Shown piece after piece: positions 42,143 to 50,225 of a stretch of DNA of 52,317 bases (position 1 is the first letter of the stretch; every line of letters begins with the position of its first letter). A program made the translations under genes and the position numbers. Origin of the DNA: Kribbella sp. VKM Ac-2568 (GTDB lineage: Bacteria > Actinomycetota > Actinomycetes > Propionibacteriales > Kribbellaceae); contig NZ_SLVF01000025.1 of NCBI RefSeq assembly GCF_004345365.1, positions 1 through 52,317 on the forward strand. Direction: 5' to 3'. The notes under the pieces were generated by a model, which saw only the letters and a list, made by a program, of their open reading frames with translations, was not told the origin of the DNA and ran no database searches.

Positions 42143-42801
42143 GCGACCCGTACCGGGAGTGGGACGCGGCGTACCTGCTCGGGGCCCTGTCGGCGAAGGA
42201 CCGGCGGGCCTACGAGGAGCATCTGCACAGCTGTCCCGACTGTTCGGCGGAGGTGGCGTCGCTGGCCGGCGTACCCGGGACTCTGGCCATGCTGCCGGAC
42301 GACCGAGCGCTCGCCACGATCACCGCCACCCCGCCGAACCTGTTGCCGAAGCTGGTCCGCGGGGTGCAACGCGACCGCCGCAGGAAGAGGCACCTGTACG
42401 CCGCTGTGGTGGCGGGCGTCGCCGCTACGGCGGCCGTCACCGGAGCGATCGTGGCCGGGCAGTTCGGCGGAGACGCGCGGCCGGGCGAAACCGTGGTGCT
42501 CGCGCAGACGGTCTCGAGCAAGTTGTCCGCGGACGCTCGACTGGTGGACGAGCCGTGGGGGACGACCATCGAGATCAGCTGCCGGTACGAGCAACTCGCC
42601 ACCCCGAGCGAGCGGGCCAGGGGCTACGAGTTGTACGTCACGGACCAGGCGGGCAAGGCCACTATGCTGGCGAGCTGGACCGCGGCGCCCGGTACGACCG
42701 TCAAGCCGGCCACGACGACCAAGCTGCACCGCAACGAGATCAAGACTCTCGACATCCGCGGCTCCGAGTCCGGCCGGGTCCTGCTTGCCGTTCACTTCTA
42801 G
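42139..42801 (+). CDS. Zinc-finger anti-sigma factor, membrane-bound
   Basis: This 220-residue protein has an N-terminal anti-sigma domain with the zinc motif H-x3-C-x2-C (HLHSCPDC, residues 31-38), one membrane helix near residues 91-113 (AAVVAGVAATAAVTGAIVAG) and an extracellular domain of about 105 residues. It should hold the neighbouring sigma factor inactive until an envelope or redox signal releases it. The ATGA overlap fixes the start and couples the two proteins in amount. Confidence 0.92.
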   Translation: MSDPYREWDAAYLLGALSAKDRRAYEEHLHSCPDCSAEVASLAGVPGTLAMLPDDRALATITATPPNLLPKLVRGVQRDRRRKRHLYAAVVAGVAATAAVTGAIVAGQFGGDARPGETVVLAQTVSSKLSADARLVDEPWGTTIEISCRYEQLATPSERARGYELYVTDQAGKATMLASWTAAPGTTVKPATTTKLHRNEIKTLDIRGSESGRVLLAVHF

Positions 42802-42810
42802 CAACAGAGC

Positions 42811-42879
42811 AAATCTGATCGCACAGCGACAGAAAATCTGAGCGGACAGTAGCCGAAAACCTGATTGGCCATCGATTCA
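42811..42879 (+). repeat. Three imperfect repeats with 23-bp period
   Basis: AAATCTGATCG (42811), AAATCTGAGCG (42834) and AAACCTGATTG (42857) begin three units spaced exactly 23 bp apart, directly after the anti-sigma stop. The unit starts are best conserved. They may be protein-binding sites or a decayed repeat. Confidence 0.7.
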
Positions 42880-43079
42880 AGGGGCACCTGAAGGTCAGGA
42901 GCGTCCGGTCGCTCGAGAGGTTGGCCACTCCAGGTCCCGGCGTTCAGAGACGTGCGCCGGGACCGCCGCATATCTCGCGGCGGCCGGGGTATGGTTCTCC
43001 CCGGTTGGGAAGTCAGCCGGTGGCGCAGCATGCCGCCCGCGATAGACGGTACCGACCGACCCGCGAGGATGCACCGACG

Positions 43080-43118
43080 GTGAGAATCCCCCTGCCCTTC
43101 CCGGTGACTGCCGAGTGA
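43080..43118 (+). CDS. Possible 12-residue leader peptide
   Basis: A GTG at 43080, with GAGGA about 15 bases upstream, opens a 12-codon frame (RIPLPFPVTAE after the start) whose stop overlaps the GTG start of the GAF-ANTAR gene as GTGA. It could couple translation of that gene, which lacks a clear ribosome binding site of its own. Evidence is positional only. Confidence 0.3.
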   Translation: MRIPLPFPVTAE

Positions 43119-43789
43119 AAGACAAGTTCGCCCAGGAACTGGCTCAGATGGCGCTGGCCCTGCACGAGCAACCCGATGTCGAGCAGACCGCGGAGCGGTT
43201 CCTCGACTACGTCCAGTCGACGATCGGCACCCAGCACGCGAGTGTCGTGCTGCTGCACCGAGGCGGCCGCCTGGAGTCCGCCGCATCGACCGATGCGCTG
43301 GTCGAGGAGGCCGACCGGCTGCAGGTCGAGACGGGGGAAGGCCCCAGTTACGCCGCGATCCACGACGAGGAGAGCATGGTCTGCGCTGACGCGGCGAGCG
43401 ACGCCCGGTGGCCGGCCTGGTCCGCCGAGGTCGCGATCGTCGGACTGCGCAGTGTCCTGAGTGTCCGGCTCCGTACGCCGACGACGACGATCGGTGCGCT
43501 GAACCTCTACGACAAGGCCGAGCAACGGTTCACCGCCGCGGACCAGGCCATCGCCCAGGTCTTCGCGGACCACGCGGCGGTGGCGGTCGCGAACGCCCGT
43601 AGCGAGTCGACCCTGTGGCAGGCGATCGAGGCGCGCAAACTGATCGGCCAGGCGCAGGGCATCCTGATGGAACGGTTCGACCTGACCGACGAGCAGGCGT
43701 TCGCCGTACTGCGTCGCTACTCGCAGGACACCAACGTCAAGCTGCGCGACGTCGCGCAGCGGCTGATCGCCACCCGGAGACTCTCCTGA
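43115..43789 (+). CDS. GAF-ANTAR regulator
   Basis: This 224-residue protein has a GAF domain (about residues 20-150) with QHASVVLLHRGGR, GEGPSYAAIHDEESMVCAD and SVLSVRLRTPTTTIGALNLY. The C-terminal ANTAR domain (about 165-222) has IEARKLIGQAQGILMERFDLTDEQAFAVLRRYSQ and KLRDVAQRLI. ANTAR domains bind paired hairpins in RNA and prevent termination. The build (GAF then ANTAR) is typical of actinomycetes. The GTG start is uncertain. A long 3' terminator follows at 43968. Confidence 0.9.
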   Translation: MKDKFAQELAQMALALHEQPDVEQTAERFLDYVQSTIGTQHASVVLLHRGGRLESAASTDALVEEADRLQVETGEGPSYAAIHDEESMVCADAASDARWPAWSAEVAIVGLRSVLSVRLRTPTTTIGALNLYDKAEQRFTAADQAIAQVFADHAAVAVANARSESTLWQAIEARKLIGQAQGILMERFDLTDEQAFAVLRRYSQDTNVKLRDVAQRLIATRRLS

Positions 43790-43967
43790 GCCACTCAAAA
43801 CTCCGCTGAGCAAAGGAAATCTCCGCGAATCTGTAACGCCGGGGTAGTGACGAGCGATACACCGTGTGTAACGCCACTGAGGATCCCGTCCCAGGTCAAC
43901 CGCCCGAAGGGCCTGGGCCGGGGTTCTCGTCTGTCGCCCTGAGGCGCCCCGACTCCAGTCGTTACGC

Positions 43968-44002
43968 GAGAAGGCCCCCGGAGAGTCTCCGGGGGCCTTC
44001 TC
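43968..44002. terminator. Bidirectional hairpin terminator
   Basis: GAGAAGGCCCCCGGA (43968-43982) pairs perfectly with TCCGGGGGCCTTCTC (43988-44002) around a 5-base loop. It lies between the plus-strand GAF-ANTAR gene and the convergent minus-strand gene at 44030 and can end transcripts from both sides. Confidence 0.9.
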
Positions 44003-44029
44003 GCAGTTCTTCCTCCTACGCCGTGGTTT

Positions 44030-44269
44030 CTACGACGCTCGCTCAGTCGGTCGGTCCGACTCCGGCAGCGCGATCCGGTCGGCGGGCAGCCGTTCGGTTC
44101 GCTCGATACCGTCGTCGCCCTCGTACTGCACCATGCCGGTCCATCCGGTCTCCTCGTGCTCGCGGCCGATCAGCCACGCAGGCCGCCACTGGCCGTCCGC
44201 GAGGACGATCACGTGGCTGGGCAGCGAGAGACGGGACACCAGCTCGGTGTCGGGCTCGAACTCAGTCAT
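44030..44269 (-). CDS. Small conserved-looking hypothetical protein
   Basis: This 79-residue acidic protein has the strand-rich pattern SHVIVLADGQWRPAWLIG, EETGWTGMVQYEGDDG and ERLPADRIALP, like a small beta-barrel (SH3-like). I recognise no named family. It is convergent with the GAF-ANTAR gene and shares the terminator. Confidence 0.7.
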   Translation of the reverse strand: MTEFEPDTELVSRLSLPSHVIVLADGQWRPAWLIGREHEETGWTGMVQYEGDDGIERTERLPADRIALPESDRPTERAS

Positions 44270-44332
44270 GGCCGAAGGCTAAGCGGTTTCACCGACAATT
44301 GCCCGTCCAAGGTGTGTTTTCTGCCGTCGGTC

Positions 44333-45040
44333 TCACGATCTGGAGAGTAGTTCTCGCACCACTCCAACAGGCAGACCGAAAGTTTCCACCGACCCGGTGA
44401 CCTTGAGTGCCCGCCCACCAGTGATACGTGTCACCCAGCCTTGCTGCAAAGCGTGTGTGCACAAGGCTGCGCCGACGGCACCGGCCACATGCGGCCGTCG
44501 CTCGGTCACATCCAGGCACGACCGTACTGCGGGACGCCCGTGCCGCGACTCGACCACGATGCCCAGTTCGTCCAGCCACCGGGCGCCTTCGGGGGTGAGC
44601 GCGACCCCGTCGGACCAGTCGAGCAGCCCGCGCTCCGTCATCGCGTCGGTCAACGCGACCCCGAGTTTCCCCGCGAAGTGGTCGTAGCAGGTGCGAGCCC
44701 GCGCGAACGCGTCCCGCTTGCTCGCCGCCGACAGGCTGTTTGCGACCTCTGTACGCCGGGGCGCCAGCGCGGCCAGTCCTTCGAGCAGTTCGGCCGTCTC
44801 CGGCCCGGCCAGTTTCACGTAGCGATGCCGGCCCTGCCGTACTTCGGACAGGAGTCCGCCGTCGACCAGCATATTGAGGTGCTCGCTGATCGTCGGCCGG
44901 GAAACCCCTGCCAGCTTGGCGAGTTCAGTCGCCGTCCAGGCGCGTCCGTCGAGCAGCGCGAGGCACACAGTCGCCCGGGTGGAATCCGCGAGCATCTTGG
45001 CCCAGGCGGCCAGCTCCTGCCCTTCGGTGGAGGTGTTCAC
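44333..45040 (-). CDS. ArsR-family transcriptional regulator
   Basis: This 235-residue protein has an N-terminal winged helix typical of ArsR/HTH_20 (MLADSTRATVCLALLDGRAWTATELAKLAGVSRPTISEHLNMLVDGGLLSEVRQGRHRYVKL, split here by motif for reading). The C-terminal 130 residues have a further domain with CYDHFAGKLGVALTD and C-terminal basic helices. No metal-binding CxC is seen in the sensor helix. It is divergent from the flavin reductase-like gene with a 65-base spacer and probably controls it. Confidence 0.85.
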   Translation of the reverse strand: MNTSTEGQELAAWAKMLADSTRATVCLALLDGRAWTATELAKLAGVSRPTISEHLNMLVDGGLLSEVRQGRHRYVKLAGPETAELLEGLAALAPRRTEVANSLSAASKRDAFARARTCYDHFAGKLGVALTDAMTERGLLDWSDGVALTPEGARWLDELGIVVESRHGRPAVRSCLDVTERRPHVAGAVGAALCTHALQQGWVTRITGGRALKVTGSVETFGLPVGVVRELLSRS

Positions 45041-45105
45041 GGCACCATCCTGCCTCGCGGTCAGTTCGGCGCCGGCCGAAGCAACCCGCTCCTAGCGTCG
45101 AAGAC

Positions 45106-45750
45106 ATGACGCACCTGACGATCGAACCGTCCATCCTGTACGTCGGGACGCCGGTCGAGCTGATCTCCACCGAGAACGGCGACGGCACCTACAACCTCGC
45201 GCCGATGTCGTCCGCGTGGGCCCTCGGGGACGTCGTGGTGCTGGGATTCGGCGCGGAGGGCCAGACGGCGTACAACCTGCAACGACGGCGGGAGTTGGTG
45301 ATCAACTTCCCCTCGCCGGAACTCTGGGAGTCGGTCGAGCGGATCGCCGGCGTGACTGGGCGTGACCCCGTTCCCGAGCACAAGCGGGCGAGGTTCCGCC
45401 ACGAGCGGGCCAAGTTCGAGGCGGCCGGGCTGACGCCGGTGGAGTCCGAGCTGGTCCGTCCGCCGCGCGTCGCCGAGTGCCCGTTGCAGTTCGAGGCCCA
45501 CGCCGTCCACACCGAACTAGATGCTGAGGGCAACTTCCTGATCGTGCAGGCGAAGGTCCTCCGCGTCCACGCCGACCACCGCGTCGTCGTACCGGGCACG
45601 TCGTACGTCGATCCGGACGCCTGGTCGCCGTTGATCTACAACTTCCGCCACTACTTCGGGCTCGGGTCGCAGCTCGGCGAGAGCTTCCGCACCGAGACGC
45701 CTACCGCTGATCGAGTACCGGCCGGAGCCGGTCGAGCTCCTCGCCGCTGA
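45106..45750 (+). CDS. Flavin reductase-like FMN-binding protein
   Basis: This 214-residue protein has the split-barrel flavin-binding pattern: VGTPVELISTENGDGTYNLAPMSSAW, then VVLGFGAEGQTAYNLQRRRELVINFP and HERAKFEAAGLTPVESELVRPPRVAECPLQFEA (motifs given in parts). These are the strands that hold FMN in flavin reductase family proteins. The substrate is unknown. Its promoter faces the ArsR gene. The 3' end overlaps the convergent small gene. Confidence 0.85.
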   Translation: MTHLTIEPSILYVGTPVELISTENGDGTYNLAPMSSAWALGDVVVLGFGAEGQTAYNLQRRRELVINFPSPELWESVERIAGVTGRDPVPEHKRARFRHERAKFEAAGLTPVESELVRPPRVAECPLQFEAHAVHTELDAEGNFLIVQAKVLRVHADHRVVVPGTSYVDPDAWSPLIYNFRHYFGLGSQLGESFRTETPTADRVPAGAGRAPRR

Positions 45751-45862
45751 GTACGAGGTCGAGCTCGGCGAGCACCGCGCCCACCTCGTCATCGCGTACT
45801 GCACGCCGGGTGGTCCGGCCGTCGGCGTACTCGGTGGTGAGCTCCACCTTGTTTGAAGTCAA
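45701..45862 (-). CDS. Small hypothetical protein convergent with the flavin reductase
   Basis: A 53-residue frame starts at the TTG at 45862 (LTSNKVELTTEYADGRTTRR). It continues with DDEVGAVLAELDLVLSGEELDRLRPVLDQR, a protein-like beta-hairpin plus helices. The first in-frame GTG lies a few codons further. It overlaps the end of the flavin reductase gene by about 50 bases on the opposite strand. A longer frame exists upstream, but that part reads as non-coding. Confidence 0.5.
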   Translation of the reverse strand: MTSNKVELTTEYADGRTTRRAVRDDEVGAVLAELDLVLSGEELDRLRPVLDQR

Positions 45863-45925
45863 GGGACCGTGGGGAGGTGGACCGGGGGCGGGGGAGGATG
45901 GGGGTCTGATCACTGGAGGTGTGTT

Positions 45926-46321
45926 GTGAGTCCGATTTCCCATCCGTCGCCCGAAGGTGTTGCCCCAGGCAACGGTTATAGCCATGTCGCGACCGGGCCC
46001 GGTCGCTGGGTCGCGATCGCCGGCCAGGTGTCGCTCGACGCCGACGGCAAGTTCGTCGGGGTCGGGGACCCTGCTGCCCAGGCCCAGCAGGTCTTCGCGA
46101 ACCTCGAGCGCTGCCTGACCGCCGCCGGCGGGACCTTCGCGGACGTGGTGAAACTGAACTTCTACGTCACCGACATCGGCATCCTGCCCGCCGTCCGCAC
46201 CGCCCGCGACGCGTACATCGACACGGCCAACCCACCGGCCAGTACTGCGGTCCAGGTGGTCGCCCTCTTCAGCCCCGACGCCCTCCTCGAGATCGAGGCC
46301 TACGCGATCGTCGCGGACTGA
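45926..46321 (+). CDS. RidA-family protein
   Basis: This 131-residue protein begins at the GTG at 45926 with GGAGG upstream. The RidA (YjgF/UK114) pattern is clear: GYSHVATGPGRWVAIAGQVSLDADGKFVG, QAQQVFANLERCLTAAGGTFADVVKLNFYVTDI (in parts), and PPASTAVQVVALFSPDALLEIEAYAIV. RidA proteins hydrolyse reactive enamine/imine intermediates. The key Arg of deaminating RidA members is not clearly present; in its place the C-terminal segment reads STAVQV. It could belong to a non-deaminating subgroup. Confidence 0.9.
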   Translation: MSPISHPSPEGVAPGNGYSHVATGPGRWVAIAGQVSLDADGKFVGVGDPAAQAQQVFANLERCLTAAGGTFADVVKLNFYVTDIGILPAVRTARDAYIDTANPPASTAVQVVALFSPDALLEIEAYAIVAD

Positions 46322-46370
46322 TACGAAGCGGCCGGCCAAGCCTCAGCGGAGAGCGTCCAACGGAAGGCGT

Positions 46371-47243
46371 TCAGCGGAGGTGGTCGACGGCCAGGCGGGC
46401 GGCTTCGCCAATGGCGGCGTCGACGCGGGGAAGTCGTCGATCACCTCGGGCCGCGTGGGTGAAGACGGCCACCGCGTAGGCGTCGCCGCCTGGCAGCGTG
46501 ACCACGGCGACCTCGTGCCGCAGGGCTCCGAACGTCCCCGTCTTCCCCGCGATCCGCACCCCGTCATGCGGAAAGCCCGCCGCGATCCGTTGCGTGAACA
46601 CCTGCTGCTCCATCGACCTCCGCACGAACGCCGTCTGCCCCTCCGACAGCAGCCCCCCGCCCCATACCTCGCGCAGCAACAACGTCATGTCCCGAGCAGA
46701 GCCGGCCGACAGATTCGCCGCGTCATACACCCCAGCCGGATCCGTCTGATCGTTGTCAGCCAGTACTGCGAACGCCGCGTCCGGGTCACTCGCCCCGGTC
46801 CGCCGGACGAGTTCGACGAGGTTGCCCGCGGCGCCTCGCCGTACCCGGGTGTGCTCCAACCCGAAGGACTGCAGGAGCTCCGCCAGCCGATCGGGCCCGA
46901 CCTTGTTCAGCAGGGCGTCCGCGGACGCGTTGTCGGACACGGTCATCATCGTGACGGCCAGGTCGCGCAACGACATGGTGACCGGATCGGCCAGGATCGA
47001 CAGCCCGGTCGGACCGGGGATGCGCGACTCCGGGGAGAGCGTGAGTTGCTCGCACGGATCGAGCTCGCCAGTGTCGACCAGCCGGCAGAACCCGGCGAGC
47101 AGCGGCAACTTGTAGACCGACGCGATCGGCACGACCACGTCCGCGTCCAGTTCGACACTGTCCTCCGGGCGGTCCAGAGAGATCGCATGCAGCCAGCCCC
47201 GAGCACCCGCGTCGTCGAAGACCGCGCGGATCCGGGCGTTCAC
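46371..47243 (-). CDS. Class A beta-lactamase-like serine hydrolase
   Basis: This 290-residue protein has the three active-site blocks of class A beta-lactamases: S-V-Y-K (IASVYKLPLL, near residue 42), S-D-N (MTVSDNASADALL, near 104) and K-T-G (RIAGKTGTFG, near 234). It lacks a signal peptide, so it probably stays in the cytoplasm, unlike secreted resistance enzymes. The start overlaps the LysR stop by ATGA, so both are one message. The role may be in peptidoglycan-fragment or beta-lactone-type substrates; resistance is not shown. Confidence 0.85.
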   Translation of the reverse strand: MNARIRAVFDDAGARGWLHAISLDRPEDSVELDADVVVPIASVYKLPLLAGFCRLVDTGELDPCEQLTLSPESRIPGPTGLSILADPVTMSLRDLAVTMMTVSDNASADALLNKVGPDRLAELLQSFGLEHTRVRRGAAGNLVELVRRTGASDPDAAFAVLADNDQTDPAGVYDAANLSAGSARDMTLLLREVWGGGLLSEGQTAFVRRSMEQQVFTQRIAAGFPHDGVRIAGKTGTFGALRHEVAVVTLPGGDAYAVAVFTHAARGDRRLPRVDAAIGEAARLAVDHLR

Positions 47244-48121
47244 GGCGTCTCCAGGGCCTGGCTGAGCTGCGCCATGACCTCAGCCGGCAACGCGTTCGGA
47301 GTACGGGACTGCGGCCAGACGAGTCGTAGCCGCACTGGCAGCGGGTCGTCGATCAGGGGGTGCCTGCCGACTCCTGCGGCCGCCAAGGACGGGTCGGGCG
47401 TCACGACGATCGCCTGACCGGCCGCAGCCATCGCCAGGCCGGCCCGCTCGTCGGTGACGATCACTGTGCCGCCACCTGGGCGGTGCAGAGCAAGCGTGTC
47501 CAGGAAGAGGTCGCGAGCTGCAGGAGCCTCCGCACGCGGCCGAACGGCTATCGGCAGCCCCTGCAGCTTGCCAAGCGGCAGCGCAGCCCCGTCGTCCGGA
47601 TAGAGCGCAGTAGGGACTAACGCCCAGGTAGACATCAACGTGACCGGCCCAGCCTCGAGCCCGTCGAGCACCGCCGGATGCAGTACTGCGGCCAGCCCCA
47701 GCCGCCCGGCTGATACCTGCTGCACCAGCGAGCTGGTCGGCGCAGAGATCACGGAAACCCTGCTGCCGCGTACCGCTGCGCTGCAGGCGGCTGCCACTGC
47801 GGCGCCGACGGAGGCGGGCACCTCGGGAGCGAGTCCGAGCCGGATCTCCACGCCTTCGGGGTCCTGCGCGCTCGCGGCGTGGTGGAACTCGTCGATCGCG
47901 TTCAGAGCTCGCCGGGCGTGGGGGAGCAGTGCCTTGCCGGCCGGGGTGAGTTCCACTTGGCCGGGCCCTCGCTCGAACAGCTTCGCGCCGACAAGAGCCT
48001 CCAACCGACGGAGTCCCTGGGAGAGCGGAGGCTGGGTGATCCCGATGACTCGGGCCGCGTCGCCGAAGTGCTGCTCGTCGGCGAGCGCCACGAAGATCTG
48101 CAGGTATCGCTCGGTCAGCAC
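47240..48121 (-). CDS. LysR-family transcriptional regulator
   Basis: This 293-residue protein has the LysR helix-turn-helix at residues 1-60 (LQIFVALADEQHFGDAARVIGITQPPLSQGLRRLEALVGAKLF) and a periplasmic-binding-type effector domain from residue 90. It is the first gene of an operon with the serine hydrolase, an arrangement in which the regulator usually controls both itself and its partner. The gene is divergent from the Tat-exported metallo-beta-lactamase-fold gene, which may also be a target. Confidence 0.92.
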   Translation of the reverse strand: MLTERYLQIFVALADEQHFGDAARVIGITQPPLSQGLRRLEALVGAKLFERGPGQVELTPAGKALLPHARRALNAIDEFHHAASAQDPEGVEIRLGLAPEVPASVGAAVAAACSAAVRGSRVSVISAPTSSLVQQVSAGRLGLAAVLHPAVLDGLEAGPVTLMSTWALVPTALYPDDGAALPLGKLQGLPIAVRPRAEAPAARDLFLDTLALHRPGGGTVIVTDERAGLAMAAAGQAIVVTPDPSLAAAGVGRHPLIDDPLPVRLRLVWPQSRTPNALPAEVMAQLSQALETP

Positions 48122-48265
48122 GGCACGGGACCCCGCTGACCTGCGGCGATATCACCAGAGGATCGACTCATATGTAAGAGCCTATTCGACATCGCGGATG
48201 CGCCTCACCTTGACTGGTCGACCAGGCCGGTCGCGCGACCGGCGTACAGGATGAGGGGAGACGAC

Positions 48266-49231
48266 GTGACCTTGAGTCGACGAGGAATGCTCGCGGGTGC
48301 AACGGCGGCGGCGGTCGGCGCTGCCGGAGCCGTCGGTCTGCGCGCAGCCGGCTCAGCCGATGCCGCACAAGGCGGTGCCGCCCAAACAGCGGCCGCACAA
48401 GCAGAGGCTGGAGCCGAGCGGCAGCCGGTGGAGTTCACCTGGTGGGGCAACCACGCCTGGCAGATCCGCAGCGGCGGCAAGGTGGTGCTGACCGATCCGT
48501 GGCTGACCCGGTTCCACACCGGCACCTACACGGCGGAAGGCGCCGACCCGAAGACGAAGATCATCAGCAAGCCGTCGGTGATCGACCGCTACGTGACCAC
48601 GGCGGACGCGATCCTCGTGCACCACGGCCACTACGACCACCTGCCAGACGTGCCGTACATCGCTCGCAAGACCAAAGCGACCGTGCTCGGCAACGAGACC
48701 CACCTCAACCTGTTGCGGGCCCTGCGGGCGCCGTCGGAGCAGTTGTCCCAGGTGACGGGCGGCGAATACCTGCCCTTCGAGGGCTTCACGATCGAGGTGT
48801 TCAGGTCGCTGCACTCGTGTGGCGGGACGCGGCACCAGTTCGCCTACCCCGGCACCCGGCCCGGCGCAGTACCGCCCAAACCGCGGACGATCGACGACCT
48901 GGTCGAAGGCGGCACGCTCGCGTACGTGATCACCATCGGCGGTCTGCGCATCCTGAGCCTCAGTACTGCGGGCTTCGACCCGGTGGCTCTCAAGGACCTG
49001 CAGGTGGACGTGGTGCTGGCGGCGCCGGGCGGTGAACCGGGAGTCATGGACCGGCTGCTGCAGACGATCAAGCCGGTGAAGACGGTGATCGCCACGCATT
49101 GGGACGACTTCGACCAGCCGCTGGAGAAGCCGGCGATCGACTGGGGCGGCCTCGGCAAACTCCGGGCCTCAGCCACCGCCGCCGGTTCGTCCTTCGTCGT
49201 GGTCGACCACCTGCAATCCACCACCCTCTGA
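48266..49231 (+). CDS. Tat-exported metallo-beta-lactamase-fold hydrolase
   Basis: This 321-residue protein starts at the GTG at 48266, with AGGGGAG (48254-48260) upstream. The N-terminus has a twin-arginine signal (LSRRGMLAGATAAA) and an Ala-rich region ending near residue 40. The metal motif HHGHYDHL (about residues 118-125), WWGNHAWQIRSGGKVVLTDPWL and ATHWDDFDQP place it in the MBL-fold UlaG-like group. It would act outside the membrane or in the cell wall. The substrate is unknown. An in-frame ATG at 48251 is an alternative start. Confidence 0.88.
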   Translation: MTLSRRGMLAGATAAAVGAAGAVGLRAAGSADAAQGGAAQTAAAQAEAGAERQPVEFTWWGNHAWQIRSGGKVVLTDPWLTRFHTGTYTAEGADPKTKIISKPSVIDRYVTTADAILVHHGHYDHLPDVPYIARKTKATVLGNETHLNLLRALRAPSEQLSQVTGGEYLPFEGFTIEVFRSLHSCGGTRHQFAYPGTRPGAVPPKPRTIDDLVEGGTLAYVITIGGLRILSLSTAGFDPVALKDLQVDVVLAAPGGEPGVMDRLLQTIKPVKTVIATHWDDFDQPLEKPAIDWGGLGKLRASATAAGSSFVVVDHLQSTTL

Positions 49232-49242
49232 GCTGAGCGGCC

Positions 49243-50115
49243 CTACCGGCCGATGGTGTCGAGCTCGGCGACGGCGTCCTCGGGCAGCACCAGCTCGGCC
49301 GCGGCGACGTTCTCCCGGAGGTGCTCGACCGAGGAAGTGCCGGGGATCAGCACGATCGTCGAAGAGCGCTGCAGCAGCCACGCGAGGGCGACCTGCTGCG
49401 CCGAGGCGTTCACCCGGGCCGCGACCTTCGTCAGCGTCTCGGACTGCAGCGGCATGAACCCGCCGAGCGGGAAGAAGGGCGCGAAGGCGATGTTCTCCGC
49501 GGCGCAGCGATCCACGAGCGCGTCGTCCTGGCGGTTGGCCAGGTTGTAGAGGTTCTGCACGGTGACGACCGGCGCGATGGTCAGCGCCTCGGCCAACTGG
49601 GTGTCGGAGACGCCGCTCAGGCCGAGGTGCCTGATCAGCCCTTCCTCCTGGAGCTCGGCGAGCGCACTGAACTGTTCGGCGATGGACACGTCAGAGGTCT
49701 CCTCGTGTCCCGGGGCGCGGAGGTTGACCACGTCCAGCGTCTCCAGGTCGAGGTGCTCGAGGTTCTCGTGAACCTGCGCCTTCAAGTCATCAGGATCCAG
49801 CGACGGGATCCAGCTGGCATCGGCACCGCGCCGGGCGCCGACCTTGGTGACGATGCGCAGGTCGGCCGGGTAGGGGTGCAGGGCTTCCTTGATCAGCTCG
49901 TTCGTGACGGCCGGGCCATAGAAGTCGCTGGTGTCGATGTGGGTGATGCCGAGCTCCACCGCCGCACGCAGTACGGCGAGAGCCTGGGCGTGGTCCTTCG
50001 GCGGTCCGAAGACGCCGGGGCCGGCCAGTTGCATGGCGCCGTAGCCCATCCGGGAGAGGGTGAGGCCGTCCGCGAGTGTGAGGGCGCCGCCGGGAACAGT
50101 GGTGGTCATCTGCAA
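49243..50115 (-). CDS. Aldo/keto reductase
   Basis: This 290-residue TIM-barrel NADPH oxidoreductase has GYGAMQLAGPGVFG, the catalytic Asp/Tyr pair in THIDTSDFYGPAVTNELI, and IVTKVGARR. LRHLGLSGVSDTQL and VTVQNLYNLANRQDD, then VALAWLLQRSSTIVLIPGTSSVEHLREN, are the cofactor-binding parts. This subgroup of aldo/keto reductases reduces aldehydes of unknown nature. It is convergent with the MBL-fold gene, only 11 bases away. Confidence 0.92.
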   Translation of the reverse strand: MQMTTTVPGGALTLADGLTLSRMGYGAMQLAGPGVFGPPKDHAQALAVLRAAVELGITHIDTSDFYGPAVTNELIKEALHPYPADLRIVTKVGARRGADASWIPSLDPDDLKAQVHENLEHLDLETLDVVNLRAPGHEETSDVSIAEQFSALAELQEEGLIRHLGLSGVSDTQLAEALTIAPVVTVQNLYNLANRQDDALVDRCAAENIAFAPFFPLGGFMPLQSETLTKVAARVNASAQQVALAWLLQRSSTIVLIPGTSSVEHLRENVAAAELVLPEDAVAELDTIGR

Positions 50116-50225
50116 CTTCTCCTAGTTCGCTTGCCACCGGCGGATCGATCGATCTGCCGACACTTCCGAGTCTCCGTCGCGCGACCCGGGAGAAGAAGGC
50201 TCCCCTTGTCCTGGGAGTGCGAGGG

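Noticed and set aside
46380..47417. Plus-strand frame of 345 codons opposite the beta-lactamase-like gene
   Set aside because: The minus strand carries the SxxK, SDN and KTG motifs; the plus frame is a His/Arg/Gln-rich shadow.
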